Origin: Bacilli bacterium
GTDB lineage: Bacteria > Bacillota_I > Bacilli_A > RF39 > UBA660
Assembly (NCBI GenBank): GCA_900752905.1
Contig: CAADWX010000020.1
Location: forward strand, 1 to 51,231
Length of the DNA: 51,231 nucleotides
Direction of reading: 5' to 3'
Part shown: piece after piece, positions 50,495-51,231 of the stretch
Position numbering within the stretch: the stretch's first letter is position 1
How the letters are laid out: every line of letters starts with the position of its first letter
Notes under the pieces: model-generated
Databases searched by the model: none
The model's input: the letters and a program-made list of their open reading frames with translations, nothing else
Told to the model about the DNA's origin: nothing
Translations under genes and position numbers: made by a program

Positions 50495-50611
50495 AATAAT
50501 TATATTATAAAAATATTATGAACAAATTTATTGGTAAAATATAATGAGTGTAAATATAAATAATATATATTATAAATTTAAATTAATTTAAAAGGAAATC
50601 TAAAACTTTTC

Positions 50612-50624
50612 TGGTATATATAAT
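50612..50624 (+). promoter_or_regulatory. -10 region before the BRO-N gene
   Basis: TG followed by TATATATAAT; TATAAT at 50619-50624. No good -35. Confidence 0.5.
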
Positions 50625-50638
50625 AGTAGAAACTATTA
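50621..50638 (+). promoter_or_regulatory. Perfect inverted repeat at the BRO-N gene promoter (possible operator)
   Basis: TAATAGT-AGAA-ACTATTA, seven bases per arm. It overlaps the -10 and the predicted transcription start. Confidence 0.5.
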
Positions 50639-50662
50639 GTTAAAAAATGAGAGGAGTAAAAA

Positions 50663-51231
50663 ATGGGACAAGATAGAATGCACTTAATAAATAAAATTTT
50701 TAATAATGAAACAATAAGAACTGTATGGGATAAAGAAGATGAAAAGTATTATATAAGTATTGTAGATTTAGTTGGCGTTATGGCTGAAAGTGATAGTCCA
50801 AGAAAATATTGGAATTGGTTAAAAAATAAATTGAAAAAAGATGAGAATTTTGAAACGTCTAGTATTACTAGACAGTTGAAGTTGAAATCGCAAGATGGAA
50901 AATATCGCTTAACAGATGTAACTGATATTGAAGGAATGTTTAGAATTATAGAATCTATTCCAAGTAAAAATGCTGAACCAATAAAACAATGGTTAGCTAA
51001 ATTAGGTAAAGAAAGAATTGATGAAGTATTTGATCCTTCAATTTCAGCACAAAGAGCAATTGATTTATATAGAGCAAAAGGTTATGATGAAGCTTGGATT
51101 CAAAAAAGATTGAAAGGAATGCAAGATAGAAAGAAATTAACTGATATCTGGAAAGATGGAGGAATAACTGAAAATAAAGAATATGCAATTCTTACAAATG
51201 AAATTTATAAAAGTTGGTCAGGAATGAGTGC
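50663..51231 (+). CDS. BRO-N / antirepressor-family protein (3' partial)
   Basis: At least 189 residues; the frame is open at the window edge. ATG 50663 follows GAGAGGAG. The N-terminal part (about 14-110) has the BRO-N pattern: TVWDKEDEKYYISIVDLVGVM, SPRKYWNWLKNKL, QLKLKSQDGKYRLTDVTD and KQWLAKLGKERI. The following DPSISAQRAIDLYRAKGYDEAWIQKRL and the LTNEIYKSWSGMS end match a common BRO-N protein family found in phages, mobile elements and gut bacterial genomes. It probably binds DNA. Role unknown. Confidence 0.82.
   Translation, partial: MGQDRMHLINKIFNNETIRTVWDKEDEKYYISIVDLVGVMAESDSPRKYWNWLKNKLKKDENFETSSITRQLKLKSQDGKYRLTDVTDIEGMFRIIESIPSKNAEPIKQWLAKLGKERIDEVFDPSISAQRAIDLYRAKGYDEAWIQKRLKGMQDRKKLTDIWKDGGITENKEYAILTNEIYKSWSGMS

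Noticed and set aside
50495..50611. Small ORF ATG 50543 (15 codons)
   Set aside because: No SD, very low complexity, and no similarity to a known leader peptide.
1..51231. CRISPR array, insertion sequence or toxin-antitoxin/restriction defence island
   Set aside because: No regularly spaced repeats, transposase, cas, nuclease or toxin-like genes were seen. The BRO-N gene alone is not enough to call a prophage.

Overview
This is a strongly AT-rich stretch with dense gene packing. TGA is a true stop (for example it ends the UV endonuclease gene at 2141) and TGG encodes Trp, so the standard bacterial code applies and code-4 mycoplasmas are excluded. The gene set includes a gatCAB-aspS operon under a T-box, recD2, a LytM/M23 and a GH73 peptidoglycan hydrolase, DUF948/YtxH proteins, a TagGH-type exporter, and SD sequences of the GGTGAT and AGGAGG kind. 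It fits a walled, uncultured gut member of the Bacilli (RF39 or a related 'Mollicutes-like' order). The lineage is inference, not read from a marker gene.

Layout. 1-5700: a 3' fragment of a repeat-containing surface protein, UV damage endonuclease, trmB, a lipoprotein, an acidic disordered protein, and a DUF948/YtxH pair. 5700-11290: a T-box riboswitch, gatC-gatA-gatB-aspS, then tRNA-Asn and tRNA-Glu genes, together an Asn-tRNA transamidation unit. 11339-28340: a surface polysaccharide locus. It holds dTDP-rhamnose synthesis (rfbACDB), a frameshifted acyltransferase, GtrA/GtrB/GtrII-type side-chain glucosylation genes with a slipin between them, an ABC exporter, three large glycosyltransferases and a membrane-anchored polysaccharide deacetylase. 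28391-33812: rsmE, a second acidic protein, mtaB, recD2 and a 52-residue protein. 33892-37302: a zinc-ribbon membrane protein, then a dockerin-bearing glucosaminidase and a membrane-anchored beta-sandwich protein. 37350-39506: a broken gene and an ASCH gene, bracketed by two near-identical copies of the hisS promoter/start, then hisS. 39672-43854: alpha/beta hydrolase, PlsC-like acyltransferase and an orphan hybrid histidine kinase. 43977-48021: two convergent M23 peptidases and two minus-strand membrane proteins, one a degenerate CDP-alcohol phosphotransferase. 48094-50494: a zinc-type ArsR sensor with its operator and a P-type metal exporter. The window ends inside a BRO-N family gene.

How the parts work together. 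The transamidation operon, its probable two-codon T-box and the adjacent tRNA-Asn/tRNA-Glu genes form one physiological unit. The 11.3-28.3 kb block would make, export and decorate a rhamnose-containing wall polysaccharide, comparable in logic to streptococcal rhamnose polysaccharide loci. Several wall hydrolases elsewhere in the window confirm a peptidoglycan-containing envelope. I saw no CRISPR array, insertion sequence or prophage block. Only the BRO-N gene hints at phage-derived DNA.
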